Source: Bradyrhizobium valentinum (GTDB lineage: Bacteria > Pseudomonadota > Alphaproteobacteria > Rhizobiales > Xanthobacteraceae). Taken from it: a stretch of 64,000 nucleotides of DNA. Positions 52,948 through 61,642 of this stretch are shown piece by piece; position 1 is the first letter of the stretch; every line of letters starts with the position of its first letter. Location of the stretch: positions 97,403 to 161,402 of the forward strand of contig NZ_LLXX01000143.1 in the NCBI RefSeq assembly GCF_001440405.1, read 5' to 3'. The position numbers and the translations under genes were made by a program. The notes beneath the pieces were generated by a model. That model made no database searches, was not told the DNA's origin, and was given only the letters and a program-made list of their open reading frames with translations.

Positions 52948-54540
52948 TTAAGCTGCCGGAAACTGCAACTCGAACGTAACACCTTCGCTGGACGGCACCA
53001 GCCGGATCGATCCGCCGTGGCTGGTCATGACGGCCCGGACGATGGAGAGTCCCATCCCCGTGCCGCCGGTGTCGCGGCGGGTGGTGAAGAAGGCATCGAA
53101 TATCTTCTCCCGGTTCGGTTCGGATATCGGGTCGCCGTCATTGCTGACGGTCATCCTGACGGAAGCTTCTTCCGCGACGGCTTCGAGCCGTACGTTCTTC
53201 GCGTTGTGGCGGATGGCGTTATCGGTCAGATGCGACAACACGATCAAGGCTTTTTCGCTGGACATGCCGATCGAGCGCTCCAGGCATCCGGTTGCGTCGA
53301 TCGCGCGTGTCGGAAACCGGCTCTTCAATCCGCCGATCACCTGCGACAATTCGGTATGCTCGTTCTGCGGCGCGGTTTCGGCGCGGGCCAGTTCGCGCAA
53401 TCGCTGAGTCATGGCCTCCAGACGCCCGGTGTCGCCGAGGATGTTCGATATGAAGTTCTTCTGTTCCATCCGGGTGAGGTTGTCGGACTTGCTCTGTAAC
53501 GAATCCAGCAGCAGTTCAGCGGCACCCTTGATTGAGGTCAGGGGCGACTTCAGTTCATGGGTGAGGTGGGCCGAAAACGTCGCGATGTAGTCCGACCGCC
53601 GCGCCAATTGTTCGGCCATGTCGAGGAAGCTGTGCGACAACTGGGCGAATTCGCGCGTGCCATAATGGGCGAGCGGCCGAAACGCGTCGCGATCACCGCG
53701 GCTGATGCGCGCGGCCCGCTCGACCAGTTCGCGCATCGGGCGGGTGATGGTTCGAGAGAAGATCAGGCCGATAGCGATCGTCGCCAAAACGACCGCAAGT
53801 CCCGCCAGAATGAACTTGCGGCGCTCCTGATAGAAATGATCGAAGATGTTGCTCGGCGTTCTCGACGTATAGATGACACCCGCCACGTGGTTGTTGACGA
53901 TGACGGGCATCGCCGAAAACACGTGCACGCCGACGCCGCGGCTGATCGAGTAGATCGGCGGCGGAGGCTTGTCGGGTTTGCGAATTCGCAGGGCTGCCCG
54001 GTATTGTCCCTGTAGGGCCGTGGCCACTTCCTCGATATGGGCGAGAGATTGACCGACCTCGTCACGACCGGCGATCACGACGCCGCGGGGATCGAGGATC
54101 CGGAAGCCGGCCAGCGTGACCTTCTGCGTTTCCAGGATGATTGGCATCAGCCGCGTGCCGATCTCGATATAGGCTGGCGACGCAGGCGCGTTTGCCGGAA
54201 GGGCATTTGGCCGCCGCCGAAGCAGATCGGCGCCGGCGGCAAGATCGAGGGCGGGCCGGATCGGCGTTAGCTGGTCTTCCCGGTCGGGGCGGACCCCGGG
54301 GGGAATTTCCGCGCCGAGCGCAATGCCGGCAGCGAGCCGGGCTTCCACCTCGCGCGCATAGACCGCCGCCAGCACGCGGCTTTGGGCGATCAGTTCGGCC
54401 TGGGTTTGATGGATGAGCTGGTTGTCGTAGAGGCGGAAGAAGAACAGCCCGACCAGGGGCAGCGTCGCCACGGAGGCGAGCACGGCGAAAATGACCAGTC
54501 CCAACGATGGTCGCCATTTAACTGGTGCGCGCGGTATCAT
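52948..54540 (-). CDS. Sensor histidine kinase, HAMP type
   Basis: A 530-residue membrane sensor. Two helices (about residues 14-36 and 245-268) enclose a periplasmic sensing domain of about 210 residues. A HAMP domain (RTITRPMRELVERAARISRG) follows, then the H-box FSAHLTHELKSPLTSIKGAA, the N-box VLSHLTDNAIRHN and the G-box GTGMGLSIVRAV. It should phosphorylate the regulator encoded just upstream; the two genes overlap (ATGA). The closest style I know is CreC-like kinases. The signal is unknown. Confidence 0.9.
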   Translation of the reverse strand: MIPRAPVKWRPSLGLVIFAVLASVATLPLVGLFFFRLYDNQLIHQTQAELIAQSRVLAAVYAREVEARLAAGIALGAEIPPGVRPDREDQLTPIRPALDLAAGADLLRRRPNALPANAPASPAYIEIGTRLMPIILETQKVTLAGFRILDPRGVVIAGRDEVGQSLAHIEEVATALQGQYRAALRIRKPDKPPPPIYSISRGVGVHVFSAMPVIVNNHVAGVIYTSRTPSNIFDHFYQERRKFILAGLAVVLATIAIGLIFSRTITRPMRELVERAARISRGDRDAFRPLAHYGTREFAQLSHSFLDMAEQLARRSDYIATFSAHLTHELKSPLTSIKGAAELLLDSLQSKSDNLTRMEQKNFISNILGDTGRLEAMTQRLRELARAETAPQNEHTELSQVIGGLKSRFPTRAIDATGCLERSIGMSSEKALIVLSHLTDNAIRHNAKNVRLEAVAEEASVRMTVSNDGDPISEPNREKIFDAFFTTRRDTGGTGMGLSIVRAVMTSHGGSIRLVPSSEGVTFELQFPAA

Positions 54541-55241
54541 GCTTGCGGCTCGCAACGCCCGAGCTTGAAGCCCACGCCGTGAATGGTTTCGATGACGTTG
54601 TCGCAGTTCACGGCGGACAGCTTGGCGCGGATATTGCGGATGTGGCTGTCGATGGTGCGATCCGATACCTGGATGTTGAGCTGATAGGCGGCACTCATGA
54701 TCTGCTCGCGGCTGAAGACGAGCGTTGGCCGTGTCAGAAATGCCCTGAGGATACCGAACTCGATGGCGGTCAGACGCAGCGGCGTGCCCGCGAACTCCGC
54801 GATATGCTGTCCTGGATCAACCGACAGCTTGCCTTGCGAAAGTGCCGCCGTTGAGGCCCTTGCATCCTCCCCGCGCGAAGCCATGCGGCGCAGGATGACG
54901 TTCACCCTTGCTACGAGTTCGCGCGGGCTGAAGGGCTTGGTGACATAATCGTCACCGCCGATCTCCAGGCCCAGGACGCGATCGATCTCGTCGTCGCGCG
55001 CGGAGAGAAAGAGGATCGGAACGTCCGAGGACTTTCTAATTTCCCGGCAGACGTCCAGGCCGTCGAATTCCGGCATGCCGATATCCAGAATCATCAGATC
55101 CGGCTTGTCGGCGGCAAAGCGGGTCAACGCTTCCTTGCCGTCGCGCGCCTCGAAGACGGTCATTCCGGCCTTCTTCAGCGCAACACGGATGACCTCGCGT
55201 ATATGCAGTTCGTCGTCAACGATGAGAATGCGGGGCGTCAA
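54537..55241 (-). CDS. OmpR-family response regulator
   Basis: A 234-residue response regulator. The receiver domain has the acidic pair in LIVDDELHIREV (D9, D10), phosphate acceptor D53 in LMILDIGMPEFDG, and the Lys in YVTKPFSPREL. The winged-helix output domain (about 135-230) ends IETIHGVGFKLG. The TTG at 55241 is chosen because GGGAGAG lies 5-6 bp upstream; a second TTG at 55259 would add six residues. It acts with the kinase encoded next, and a DUF4173 membrane protein gene precedes it by 33 bp in the same direction. Confidence 0.9.
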   Translation of the reverse strand: MTPRILIVDDELHIREVIRVALKKAGMTVFEARDGKEALTRFAADKPDLMILDIGMPEFDGLDVCREIRKSSDVPILFLSARDDEIDRVLGLEIGGDDYVTKPFSPRELVARVNVILRRMASRGEDARASTAALSQGKLSVDPGQHIAEFAGTPLRLTAIEFGILRAFLTRPTLVFSREQIMSAAYQLNIQVSDRTIDSHIRNIRAKLSAVNCDNVIETIHGVGFKLGRCEPQA

Positions 55242-55274
55242 ACGTCTCTCCCGGCGCAATCGGCCTGCGGTCGA

Positions 55275-56765
55275 CTAGCCTGTGGTCGAACTCTTCGGTT
55301 GGGCGTCCAGGGCGCGCTGGAGGCGCCAGTTCCGAAAACCCCAGGAGCGCCAGGAAACCGTCTCTTTCACCTGCTGTTCTACAAGGCAACCACGGCGGGA
55401 AACAAGGGTAGGATCGAACCCGCGAAGGGCGATGGCCCGGTCGATCGCCGGCAATGCCTGCGGTCCCAGGGAAAGCAGGTAGTTCATATCGATCCATACC
55501 CCCTTGCCGGTGGCTTCGCGGCCGTGGCTAACGTTGTAGTCAGCGATGATGGCGGCAAAATTGATCAGCGAGCAGATGTAGAGCGTTGCCGTCAGGGTGA
55601 TGAGATTGGCGCGGATCAGCCAATCATTCGAGCGGTTCAGGACGATGCGGGCGACGATGAGCACGAGCCCAAACGCGACCAGTACCATCCAGATAAAAGC
55701 CGCGACGCGCCACCAGGTCAGCAGGTAGATTTGAACATAGAGATCGAGGCGCAGGATCGACGACATCACCAGCAAGACATTTTGCGCCACCCACAGATAA
55801 ACCAGCGGTCGGATCACCCTCGATTGCTCGGCCGGGCCACCTGGCCTCATGGCGGCCAGAACGAAGCCTGCCGCCAATAGCGCCGTGACGATGAGAGGAT
55901 AGGCGCCCCGATGCGCATATGAAGCGTAGCTGATATCGGCGGGCAAGGTCGCGTTGCCCCAGAGATAGATCGCATCAAGGATGGTCTGAACGGCGAACAG
56001 CAAATTAAACAGGACCAGCGAACGCAGGATTGTCGCAGCACTAAAAAATTCGACGGTGTCCGATCGCGGCTTCTGGTCCGCAGCAGCCATTTCGGCGAAA
56101 GCGGACGCGAGCCGAACCTTGCTGCGCCACCAGACATGGATGAAGGGCCATATGATTGACAGCGCCACGGTCCAAAACAGTATTCGTCCTGGACTCAGAT
56201 AAGATCCGGCATTGCCGGGGTTCATCAGGCGGACCCACTTCTCGAGCAAGGGATTTGCCGAGACCAGCAGAAAAACGAAAATGCCGCCGAGGATCACGGG
56301 AATCAACCAGACGGTAAAGCCGGTCTTCAAGATCGGCAGATTGAACACGCCGATGGTGTCCCGAAGAAATCTGAACGGACCGACCAGAAACAGATCACAT
56401 AACGCCGCTGCCCGCTCGCTGAGACTGTTCTGTTGAGTATTGGTCGTCAGCAACAGACCAACGCCGAGCCCCAGAGCCATGAAGGTCAGTGAGGCTGCGT
56501 TGAATTCCTCGACGACAGGTACGAATCCGGCCAGCAATAGCGCGCCTGCCGGCAGCATCCGACTTCTGTTCAATCTTGCGAAATTGGCGGCGAGCGAGCC
56601 TACCACCAGTGCGAGCGCGAAGGCGACTGCGGAAATTCCGATCTGATGGCCGTAGAACAGCCAGTCGGCCAACGCCGCCAGCGGGACGGCAATCGCGGGT
56701 TTGACCGGGAGCGGACTCGCCTGAGCGGAGCCTGCTTCGGATGCCGGCGTGGTGAAATCGGTCAT
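55275..56765 (-). CDS. DUF4173-type multi-helix membrane protein
   Basis: A 496-residue inner-membrane protein with roughly 12 helices. Recognisable parts are FEFF-like membrane segments, GKGVWIDMNYLLSLGPQALP and a C-terminal SWRSWGFRNWRLQRAL, which I associate with DUF4173 proteins. Their function is not known. It is the first gene of an apparent leftward operon with the response regulator and kinase, comparable to the way creD accompanies creBC. The ATG at 56765 is chosen because the long frame upstream (to 57134) lacks protein-like features. Confidence 0.75.
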   Translation of the reverse strand: MTDFTTPASEAGSAQASPLPVKPAIAVPLAALADWLFYGHQIGISAVAFALALVVGSLAANFARLNRSRMLPAGALLLAGFVPVVEEFNAASLTFMALGLGVGLLLTTNTQQNSLSERAAALCDLFLVGPFRFLRDTIGVFNLPILKTGFTVWLIPVILGGIFVFLLVSANPLLEKWVRLMNPGNAGSYLSPGRILFWTVALSIIWPFIHVWWRSKVRLASAFAEMAAADQKPRSDTVEFFSAATILRSLVLFNLLFAVQTILDAIYLWGNATLPADISYASYAHRGAYPLIVTALLAAGFVLAAMRPGGPAEQSRVIRPLVYLWVAQNVLLVMSSILRLDLYVQIYLLTWWRVAAFIWMVLVAFGLVLIVARIVLNRSNDWLIRANLITLTATLYICSLINFAAIIADYNVSHGREATGKGVWIDMNYLLSLGPQALPAIDRAIALRGFDPTLVSRRGCLVEQQVKETVSWRSWGFRNWRLQRALDAQPKSSTTG

Positions 56766-57057
56766 GCTTGCGCTGCCTGTTTGGAGAGGAAAATTGCAAA
56801 TCAGCGCCGTCGCGGGACGCTCACACAGCCACCACCCGTCGTTCGCTAGTCTTGTGGGAATAGGCATTCGATGATCGCCACTGTTTGCGCGACGAACTAT
56901 CCGACGCCGTTGTGCATTTGCTTGGAACGCCGTCTGCAAGAGTTCAGGATTTTTATGCAGTTTCCGTGCAAGCGCGGTTATGCGCTCGCATCGGCGAGAC
57001 AAGTTTGATACGGGCATTCTGCCGTTCGACCTCCTCTCGCAAGCCCATGCCATTTTC

Positions 57058-58359
57058 ATGCAAATTTTCAAACGCATCGGCCTTATCCTGATCTGGCTCG
57101 CCGGCACCGTCTTCGTTTTCGCTGCAGCTAACAAGAACGATCCCTATCTGATTTCGCTGCGCGGGTCGGGAAACATTGTTCTGGCTGCCGCGAGCGTCGT
57201 TGTTGCCGTCATCCTCATCCGCCGCGGCATTTGGAGGAGGGGTGTTGCGGGAAGGGCGCTCGTTCTGCTGTGGTGTCTGCCATCGCTATCGATGCTCGGC
57301 GCGCATGCTTCGTTTGAATGGCGCAAGCAACGTGTCTTGCAGACTGAAGCCGCACAGGCGCGAAGCCTTGGACGGCATTTTATCGTTGGATACTCGTCAT
57401 TCCCTGAGGTGGCTGTTCTTGCCGAGAAAGGCCTGATCTCCGGCATCTACATTACCAAGCACAATGTGGTGGGATCGTCGGCGGCGCGTCTAGGGGAAGA
57501 GATTGCGGCGCTGCAGGAAAAGCGGCGCGCTGCTAGCCTGCCGCCTCTGATCGTTGCGGCCGACCAGGAAGGCGGTATCGTATCGCATCTGGCGCCGCCC
57601 TTGACCAGACTGCCGGCGCTATCGACGCTTGCGAGCCTGGCGCCGGATGTTCGCGCCGAGAAAGCGGAGGCGTTCGGGCGTGTTCACGGGCAGGAGCTGG
57701 CAGCGCTCGGCGTCAACCTGAACCTTGCGCCAGTGCTGGATTTGCGGCCCGAGCCGAAGCGCAACCGATTCGACTTCAACACGCTGATCGGCAGACGCGC
57801 GATTTCCGATGATCCGACTGTCGTCGCGGATATCGCGCGGGCCTATGTAAATGGGCTGGAAGCGTCAGGTGTCGGCGCGACGGTCAAGCATTTTCCAGGG
57901 CTCGGACGCGTACGAACCGATACCCATCATTTCAGCGCCGATCTGGATACGCCCGTGGACGAACTCGAAGCGTCGGACTGGATACCTTTCAGGAATCTGC
58001 TGGCCGGCTCGAAAGCGCAACTGATGATCGGGCATGTGACGCTGACCTCAGTTGATCCGAGCCGCGCCGCGTCGCATTCCAAACGGGTCGTCGACGGCAT
58101 CATCCGCAAGCAATGGAACTATCAGGGCGTCGTTATGACCGACGACCTCGTGATGGGGGCGATCTACCAGCGCAACGTCTGTACGGCGGTGGTGGAGGCG
58201 CTCAACGCCGGTGTCGACCTGCTGCTGGTTGCCTTCGACGGGGCGCAGTTCTATCGCATCTTTACCTGCGCCGTGGCGGCGTCGGCCGAGGGAAGGCTCG
58301 ACGCCGGCATGCTGGGTGCGAGTGAGGCGCGGTTGAAAGGGGTACTCCTCGCAGATTGA
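57058..58359 (+). CDS. Membrane-anchored GH3-family protein, NagZ-like
   Basis: A 433-residue protein. Two N-terminal hydrophobic segments (about residues 8-22 and 35-55) anchor it, and a GH3 barrel follows. Matching motifs: LIVAADQEGGIVSHL, HGQELAALGVNLNLAPVLDL, ATVKHFPGLGRVRTDTHH with Lys-His, and GVVMTDDLVMGAI with the catalytic Asp. NagZ-type enzymes remove N-acetylglucosamine from muropeptides; most are cytoplasmic, so an anchored form may face the periplasm. The ATG at 57058 is chosen at the edge of the first hydrophobic segment. Its 3' end overlaps the convergent opgC gene by 109 bp. Confidence 0.82.
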   Translation: MQIFKRIGLILIWLAGTVFVFAAANKNDPYLISLRGSGNIVLAAASVVVAVILIRRGIWRRGVAGRALVLLWCLPSLSMLGAHASFEWRKQRVLQTEAAQARSLGRHFIVGYSSFPEVAVLAEKGLISGIYITKHNVVGSSAARLGEEIAALQEKRRAASLPPLIVAADQEGGIVSHLAPPLTRLPALSTLASLAPDVRAEKAEAFGRVHGQELAALGVNLNLAPVLDLRPEPKRNRFDFNTLIGRRAISDDPTVVADIARAYVNGLEASGVGATVKHFPGLGRVRTDTHHFSADLDTPVDELEASDWIPFRNLLAGSKAQLMIGHVTLTSVDPSRAASHSKRVVDGIIRKQWNYQGVVMTDDLVMGAIYQRNVCTAVVEALNAGVDLLLVAFDGAQFYRIFTCAVAASAEGRLDAGMLGASEARLKGVLLAD

Positions 58360-59525
58360 GGGGCGGGTTCAGGTAGCGCCTGAGTCCGGAATGCCGGCTT
58401 GTGATCTTGTCGTTTGGACCACGACACGTAGTAGGCCACGCCCGTCATGATCAAAATCCCGGCAACGCTGACCAGGACATGCATGGCGAGCAAATCCGGG
58501 CCTGTGATCAGGACAAGGTGTCCGGCAAACGAGAGAAACACCCCGGCGCAAAACACCGATAGCCACTCCTGCCCACATGTGATGACCGGCTGCAACATCT
58601 GCCATCGGAATCCGGACCAGTCGCGCGGCACCATGTAAGCAAACAGAAAGGCCAGCGCGAGAAAATGAAGCACCCTGTGTGGGGCGAGGTTCTCCTTGTC
58701 ATTGGGAAGAAGGGCATCGCGCAGCAGATCCGGGACGATGCCGGCCTGGGGAAATTTCCCGGCCACCGTCACCGCCAGAGCAAACAGCAGGTACAGCCAT
58801 GCCGCGGCGCGCACGACCGCTAGTTTCTGAAGCGTACGAATAGCGCGCATTTGATTCGTACCGCTCAAGGCAAGCCAGGCGCCGAGCATAAACAGGAGTT
58901 GCCAGCAGAACGGATTGAGGTGCCACCGTCCATCCGGAAACGAAGACAGATTCCAGTCAAATTGGCAGGCTGCGAAGTAGAGACCAATCGATCCCGCCAT
59001 GGTGACATTCGGCCGGCGGACCATGCCGAACAGAACGAACGGGAACACCGCCATCAATACGATGAACAGTTGCAGCACATCGAGGTTCAGCGGCTTGGCC
59101 TGAAGCAGCAGGCCGTGAATCAGCGTCCGGATCGTATGGTCGACGATTCCCGTGACGTTGAATTCGCCGATAAGTGCGGGCGCGGAGGATTGGCGCGCAA
59201 CATATCCGATCAGATCGATATAGATCACGAACAGGACGATATAGGCGGCGTAAAGCTGCCACAGCCGCTTGAAGATACGGGTTGCCGTCACGACGAACCC
59301 GCGCTCCAGCATCATCCTTCCATACAGGATCGCGGCAGTATAGCCGCCGATAAACACGAACAGGTCGGTAGCGCCGCTGAACCCGAAATTACGCATGGTC
59401 AGCTGGCTGACCGCATTGTGCGGGACGTGATCCAGAAAGAGAAACCAGGCCGCGACACCAAGCAGGAGACAGAGTCGGAGGTCGCCATCGCGCGCCGCGA
59501 GCTCAGCCTTCATTGACGGATACAT
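58251..59525 (-). CDS. opgC: OpgC-type membrane acyltransferase
   Basis: A 424-residue protein with about ten helices. The start RDGDLRLCLLLGVAAWFLFL, followed by HVPHNAVSQLTMRNFGFSGA and DLFVFIGGYTAAILYGR, is typical of OpgC proteins. OpgC adds succinyl groups to periplasmic cyclic or linear glucans. A Pro/Ser/Ala-rich tail of about 40 residues at the C-terminus lies in the overlap with the convergent GH3 gene. The ATG at 59525 is used; the ATG at 59513 is equally possible as neither has a good ribosome site. Confidence 0.85.
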   Translation of the reverse strand: MYPSMKAELAARDGDLRLCLLLGVAAWFLFLDHVPHNAVSQLTMRNFGFSGATDLFVFIGGYTAAILYGRMMLERGFVVTATRIFKRLWQLYAAYIVLFVIYIDLIGYVARQSSAPALIGEFNVTGIVDHTIRTLIHGLLLQAKPLNLDVLQLFIVLMAVFPFVLFGMVRRPNVTMAGSIGLYFAACQFDWNLSSFPDGRWHLNPFCWQLLFMLGAWLALSGTNQMRAIRTLQKLAVVRAAAWLYLLFALAVTVAGKFPQAGIVPDLLRDALLPNDKENLAPHRVLHFLALAFLFAYMVPRDWSGFRWQMLQPVITCGQEWLSVFCAGVFLSFAGHLVLITGPDLLAMHVLVSVAGILIMTGVAYYVSWSKRQDHKPAFRTQALPEPAPQSARSTPFNRASLAPSMPASSLPSADAATAQVKMR

Positions 59526-59683
59526 TGCGGGTTAAGAACTTTGCAAGTCGGAGGAATCGAATCGCAACATTAGCGCGACCGTTCGCTCAGCCGGAATAGA
59601 CTTTGCGTGAAGAATAGTTAATCAAGCTGTCGGCGATTCAAGCCCGCCCGATAGTCACAATGTTTTGAGGGAATAGAGCGTGA

Positions 59684-59959
59684 TCACGCTCTCTCGTGCT
59701 TACGTAGATCGCGAATGTGATCGAAATGGTTGGCTTGCAGGTCGGTGCCCGTCGCGCCGATCTCAGGCAGGGCCGCCTCGCTGAGAATCTCGGCGGTGAT
59801 ATCCTCGACCGAGCAACCTGCGATTTCGTGGATGAAGCTGATATTCCGGTATTCACCCGACGCGATCCGGGAGATAACCTCGCGCCTTGTGATTTCCGGG
59901 TCGACGATGGCCTCGCGGCCGCGGCGGCCGTAGTCGATCATCACGACGAAATACTGCAT
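59684..59959 (-). CDS. Small hypothetical protein under the S24 operator set
   Basis: A 91-residue protein starting MQYFVVMIDYGRRGREAIVD, with ITRREVISRIASGEYRNISF in the middle and a His-rich charged C-terminus. The pattern suggests a compact alpha/beta protein; I do not recognise the family. GAGGTC lies about 11 bp upstream of the ATG. Two operator-like sites (60008-60025 and 60039-60056) and a TTGACT-N17-AATATT promoter lie upstream, the same sites as at the S24 repressor promoter. It is therefore probably controlled by that repressor. Confidence 0.7.
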   Translation of the reverse strand: MQYFVVMIDYGRRGREAIVDPEITRREVISRIASGEYRNISFIHEIAGCSVEDITAEILSEAALPEIGATGTDLQANHFDHIRDLRKHERA

Positions 59960-60002
59960 GCTGGCGATCTGACCTCATCCTGTCGTCGGTATCGACAACG
60001 GC

Positions 60003-60056
60003 AATATTTCGGAAAAACGGAAATTAGTCAAGTAAAAATTCGGAAAAACAGAAATT
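60003..60056 (-). promoter_or_regulatory. Promoter with two repressor operators for the 91-residue gene
   Basis: Leftward -35 TTGACT (60026-60031) and -10 AATATT (60003-60008) are 17 bp apart. TTCGGAAAAACGGAAATT (60008-60025) fills the spacer and TTCGGAAAAACAGAAATT (60039-60056) lies just upstream. Both match the three sites at 60775-60851. Confidence 0.7.
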
Positions 60057-60128
60057 GTGCGTGAGGGGCGGCGCGACTGTCGGAGATATCGATAGAATCA
60101 ACCGATTCGATAATCGCAACGCCGGTTG

Positions 60129-60764
60129 CTATTTGTCCGGCGTGCGGCCCGCCGTTCTTGCGGCCTTGCGTGTTCGGGCCGCCGCCTTATTGCGCAATCG
60201 TTCGATCTGGCCCCTGGGCAGGGTGACGCAGATCTCGCCGATCCATTCCAGCTTTACACCGGTAATGGGCTTGGCATTGAAGCTCGTGAGGTTGACCGAG
60301 GTCGAGGATTTTCCCCGCTCGATTGTCTTCAGGTAGCGCTCACCGGTCTTCAGGCGGACGGCGGCTTCCTCGCCGTAGAAGCTCGATAGCGGGTGGCGCT
60401 GCTCGCGATAGACCACGATGATATCGCCATTCTCGTATTTCGGCAGCATGGAATCGCCGGACACCTCGAAGGCGATGGTCTCTTCGGCGATCGGGAAGGG
60501 CAGTTCGACCTCGCCGAGGCCTTCCGGCGGCACCTGCTCGTGCTCCGGCTCGATCGAGGCGCCGGCGCCGACGCGGCCCATGATCGGCACCGAGTTTAGT
60601 TCGAGGTATTCGATGATCGGCGCGATCTCAGACGCCTTGATCAGGCGTATCCCCGACAGGATTTCGGACACGGCGCCGGGACGAACGCCCATCGCGGCGG
60701 CCAATCCACCCTTGGTCTTGCCCGGCTTGTCCAGGCCCCGCTCGATCAACCTGATGTCCAGCAT
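60129..60764 (-). CDS. S24 (LexA/CI-like) repressor
   Basis: A 211-residue phage-type repressor. The N-terminal helix-turn-helix is in KGGLAAAMGVRPGAVSEILS (about residues 18-38). The linker has the possible self-cleavage site Ala67-Gly68 in GRVGAGASIEPE. The S24 domain has the catalytic Ser S105 in VSGDSMLPKYENGDIIVV and a Lys in the region AVRLKTGERYLKTIE (K139 or K146). Such proteins repress until RecA-stimulated self-cleavage removes them. The ATG at 60764 is chosen over a TTG at 60770. Operators at 60775-60851 overlap its own promoter. Confidence 0.88.
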   Translation of the reverse strand: MLDIRLIERGLDKPGKTKGGLAAAMGVRPGAVSEILSGIRLIKASEIAPIIEYLELNSVPIMGRVGAGASIEPEHEQVPPEGLGEVELPFPIAEETIAFEVSGDSMLPKYENGDIIVVYREQRHPLSSFYGEEAAVRLKTGERYLKTIERGKSSTSVNLTSFNAKPITGVKLEWIGEICVTLPRGQIERLRNKAAARTRKAARTAGRTPDK

Positions 60765-60774
60765 GGTCAAACCT

Positions 60775-60851
60775 TTCCGAATTTCAGAAATTATAGCAGT
60801 TCCGATTATCAGAAATCAAGCTTGACTTTCCATTTCGGAATATCAGAAATT
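60775..60851. promoter_or_regulatory. Operator cluster between the S24 repressor and the GcrA-like operon
   Basis: Three sites: TTCCGAATTTCAGAAATT (60775-60792), TTCCGATTATCAGAAATC (60800-60817) and TTCGGAATATCAGAAATT (60834-60851). The leftward repressor promoter is TTGATT (-35, 60814-60819) and TATAAT (-10, 60790-60795), 18 bp apart. The first site covers its -10 and the second its spacer and -35. A rightward TTGACT at 60822-60827 precedes the third site. Confidence 0.75.
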
Positions 60852-60895
60852 GATTGTCCGGCGTCGGGCGGCGTTGACAAGAGCAAGGACAACAA

Positions 60896-61429
60896 ATGGA
60901 ACTGTCGAACTGGGCGCCCGAGCACTCGGACGCGCTGCGGGAATTTATTGCCAAAGGCATGTCCTTTTCGGAAGCCGCGCAAGCGATCAATTCACGATTC
61001 AATACGTCCTACTCCCGCAGCGCTGCGCTCGGACGCGCCCGCCGCCTGGGACTGGGAGCAGACGGTCGGCGGCAACCGTCGGTGCCCGCTAAGCCCGCAG
61101 AGCTGCACGAGATCGCTGAGCCCCGTCCCGTCAATTTGAAGACGCCTGCGCTTCTCTGGCCGGCGCCGGTGTTCAAGGCGATTAAGCCGATCAAGCTGCG
61201 CTGCGTCCGGATTGAACCGCGACATCTCTCCCTGATCGAGCTGGAGCGCGGCGATTGCCGCTATCCCTATGGCGGCGATGAAGAGGGCGAGGCCATCACT
61301 TTCTGCGGCCATCCGCGGCGCCCGGGTTCGAGCTATTGCACGGCGCATTTTCATCTGAGCCGCAATCCAGTCGAGCTGCCCGAACGCGCGGCGAGCACCG
61401 TTTCGCTGCGGGTGGTGGAGGCGGCATGA
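60896..61429 (+). CDS. GcrA-like cell-cycle regulator family protein
   Basis: A 177-residue protein of the GcrA family. The N-terminal helix-turn-helix includes WAPEHSDALREFIAKGMSFS and RSAALGRARRLGLG, where GcrA has its DNA-binding motif. The C-terminus LIELERGDCRYPYGG, ITFCGHPRRPGSSYCTAHF contains paired Cys/His residues, as in GcrA. GcrA acts with sigma-70 at methylated promoters in alphaproteobacteria; this divergent copy is unlikely to be the chromosomal master regulator because it sits under an S24 repressor. Its stop overlaps the next start (ATGA). Confidence 0.82.
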   Translation: MELSNWAPEHSDALREFIAKGMSFSEAAQAINSRFNTSYSRSAALGRARRLGLGADGRRQPSVPAKPAELHEIAEPRPVNLKTPALLWPAPVFKAIKPIKLRCVRIEPRHLSLIELERGDCRYPYGGDEEGEAITFCGHPRRPGSSYCTAHFHLSRNPVELPERAASTVSLRVVEAA

Positions 61430-61596
61430 AGAACGCTGCAATCAAAGGCATGGCCGACAGGCTGAAACGGCTGCCGCGCCGCCATCGGATCGCTCACCTG
61501 CGTGCGCTGATCGGACTTCAGCGGTTGGGCTGCGGCCGCAGGGACGAACTGTCCGAACTGCTGCGCGACGAGATGGCGGACGCATCAATCGAATAG
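61426..61596 (+). CDS. Small basic hypothetical protein coupled to the GcrA-like gene
   Basis: A 56-residue, Arg-rich helical protein starting MKNAAIKGMADRLKRLPRRH and ending LLRDEMADASIE. The ATG at 61426 overlaps the GcrA-like stop, which strongly suggests that it is translated. I do not recognise the family; the basic face could bind nucleic acid. It is followed after 46 bp by the DUF6456-like gene. Confidence 0.65.
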   Translation: MKNAAIKGMADRLKRLPRRHRIAHLRALIGLQRLGCGRRDELSELLRDEMADASIE

Positions 61597-61642
61597 ATTT
61601 TCTGGTCGAAACCGAATTCTACTGTTTGAAGGAGTCAATCAG

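Noticed and set aside
51624..52982. 452-codon frame opposite the thiolase gene
   Set aside because: The thiolase has all catalytic motifs on the other strand, so the antisense frame is a by-product of codon use.
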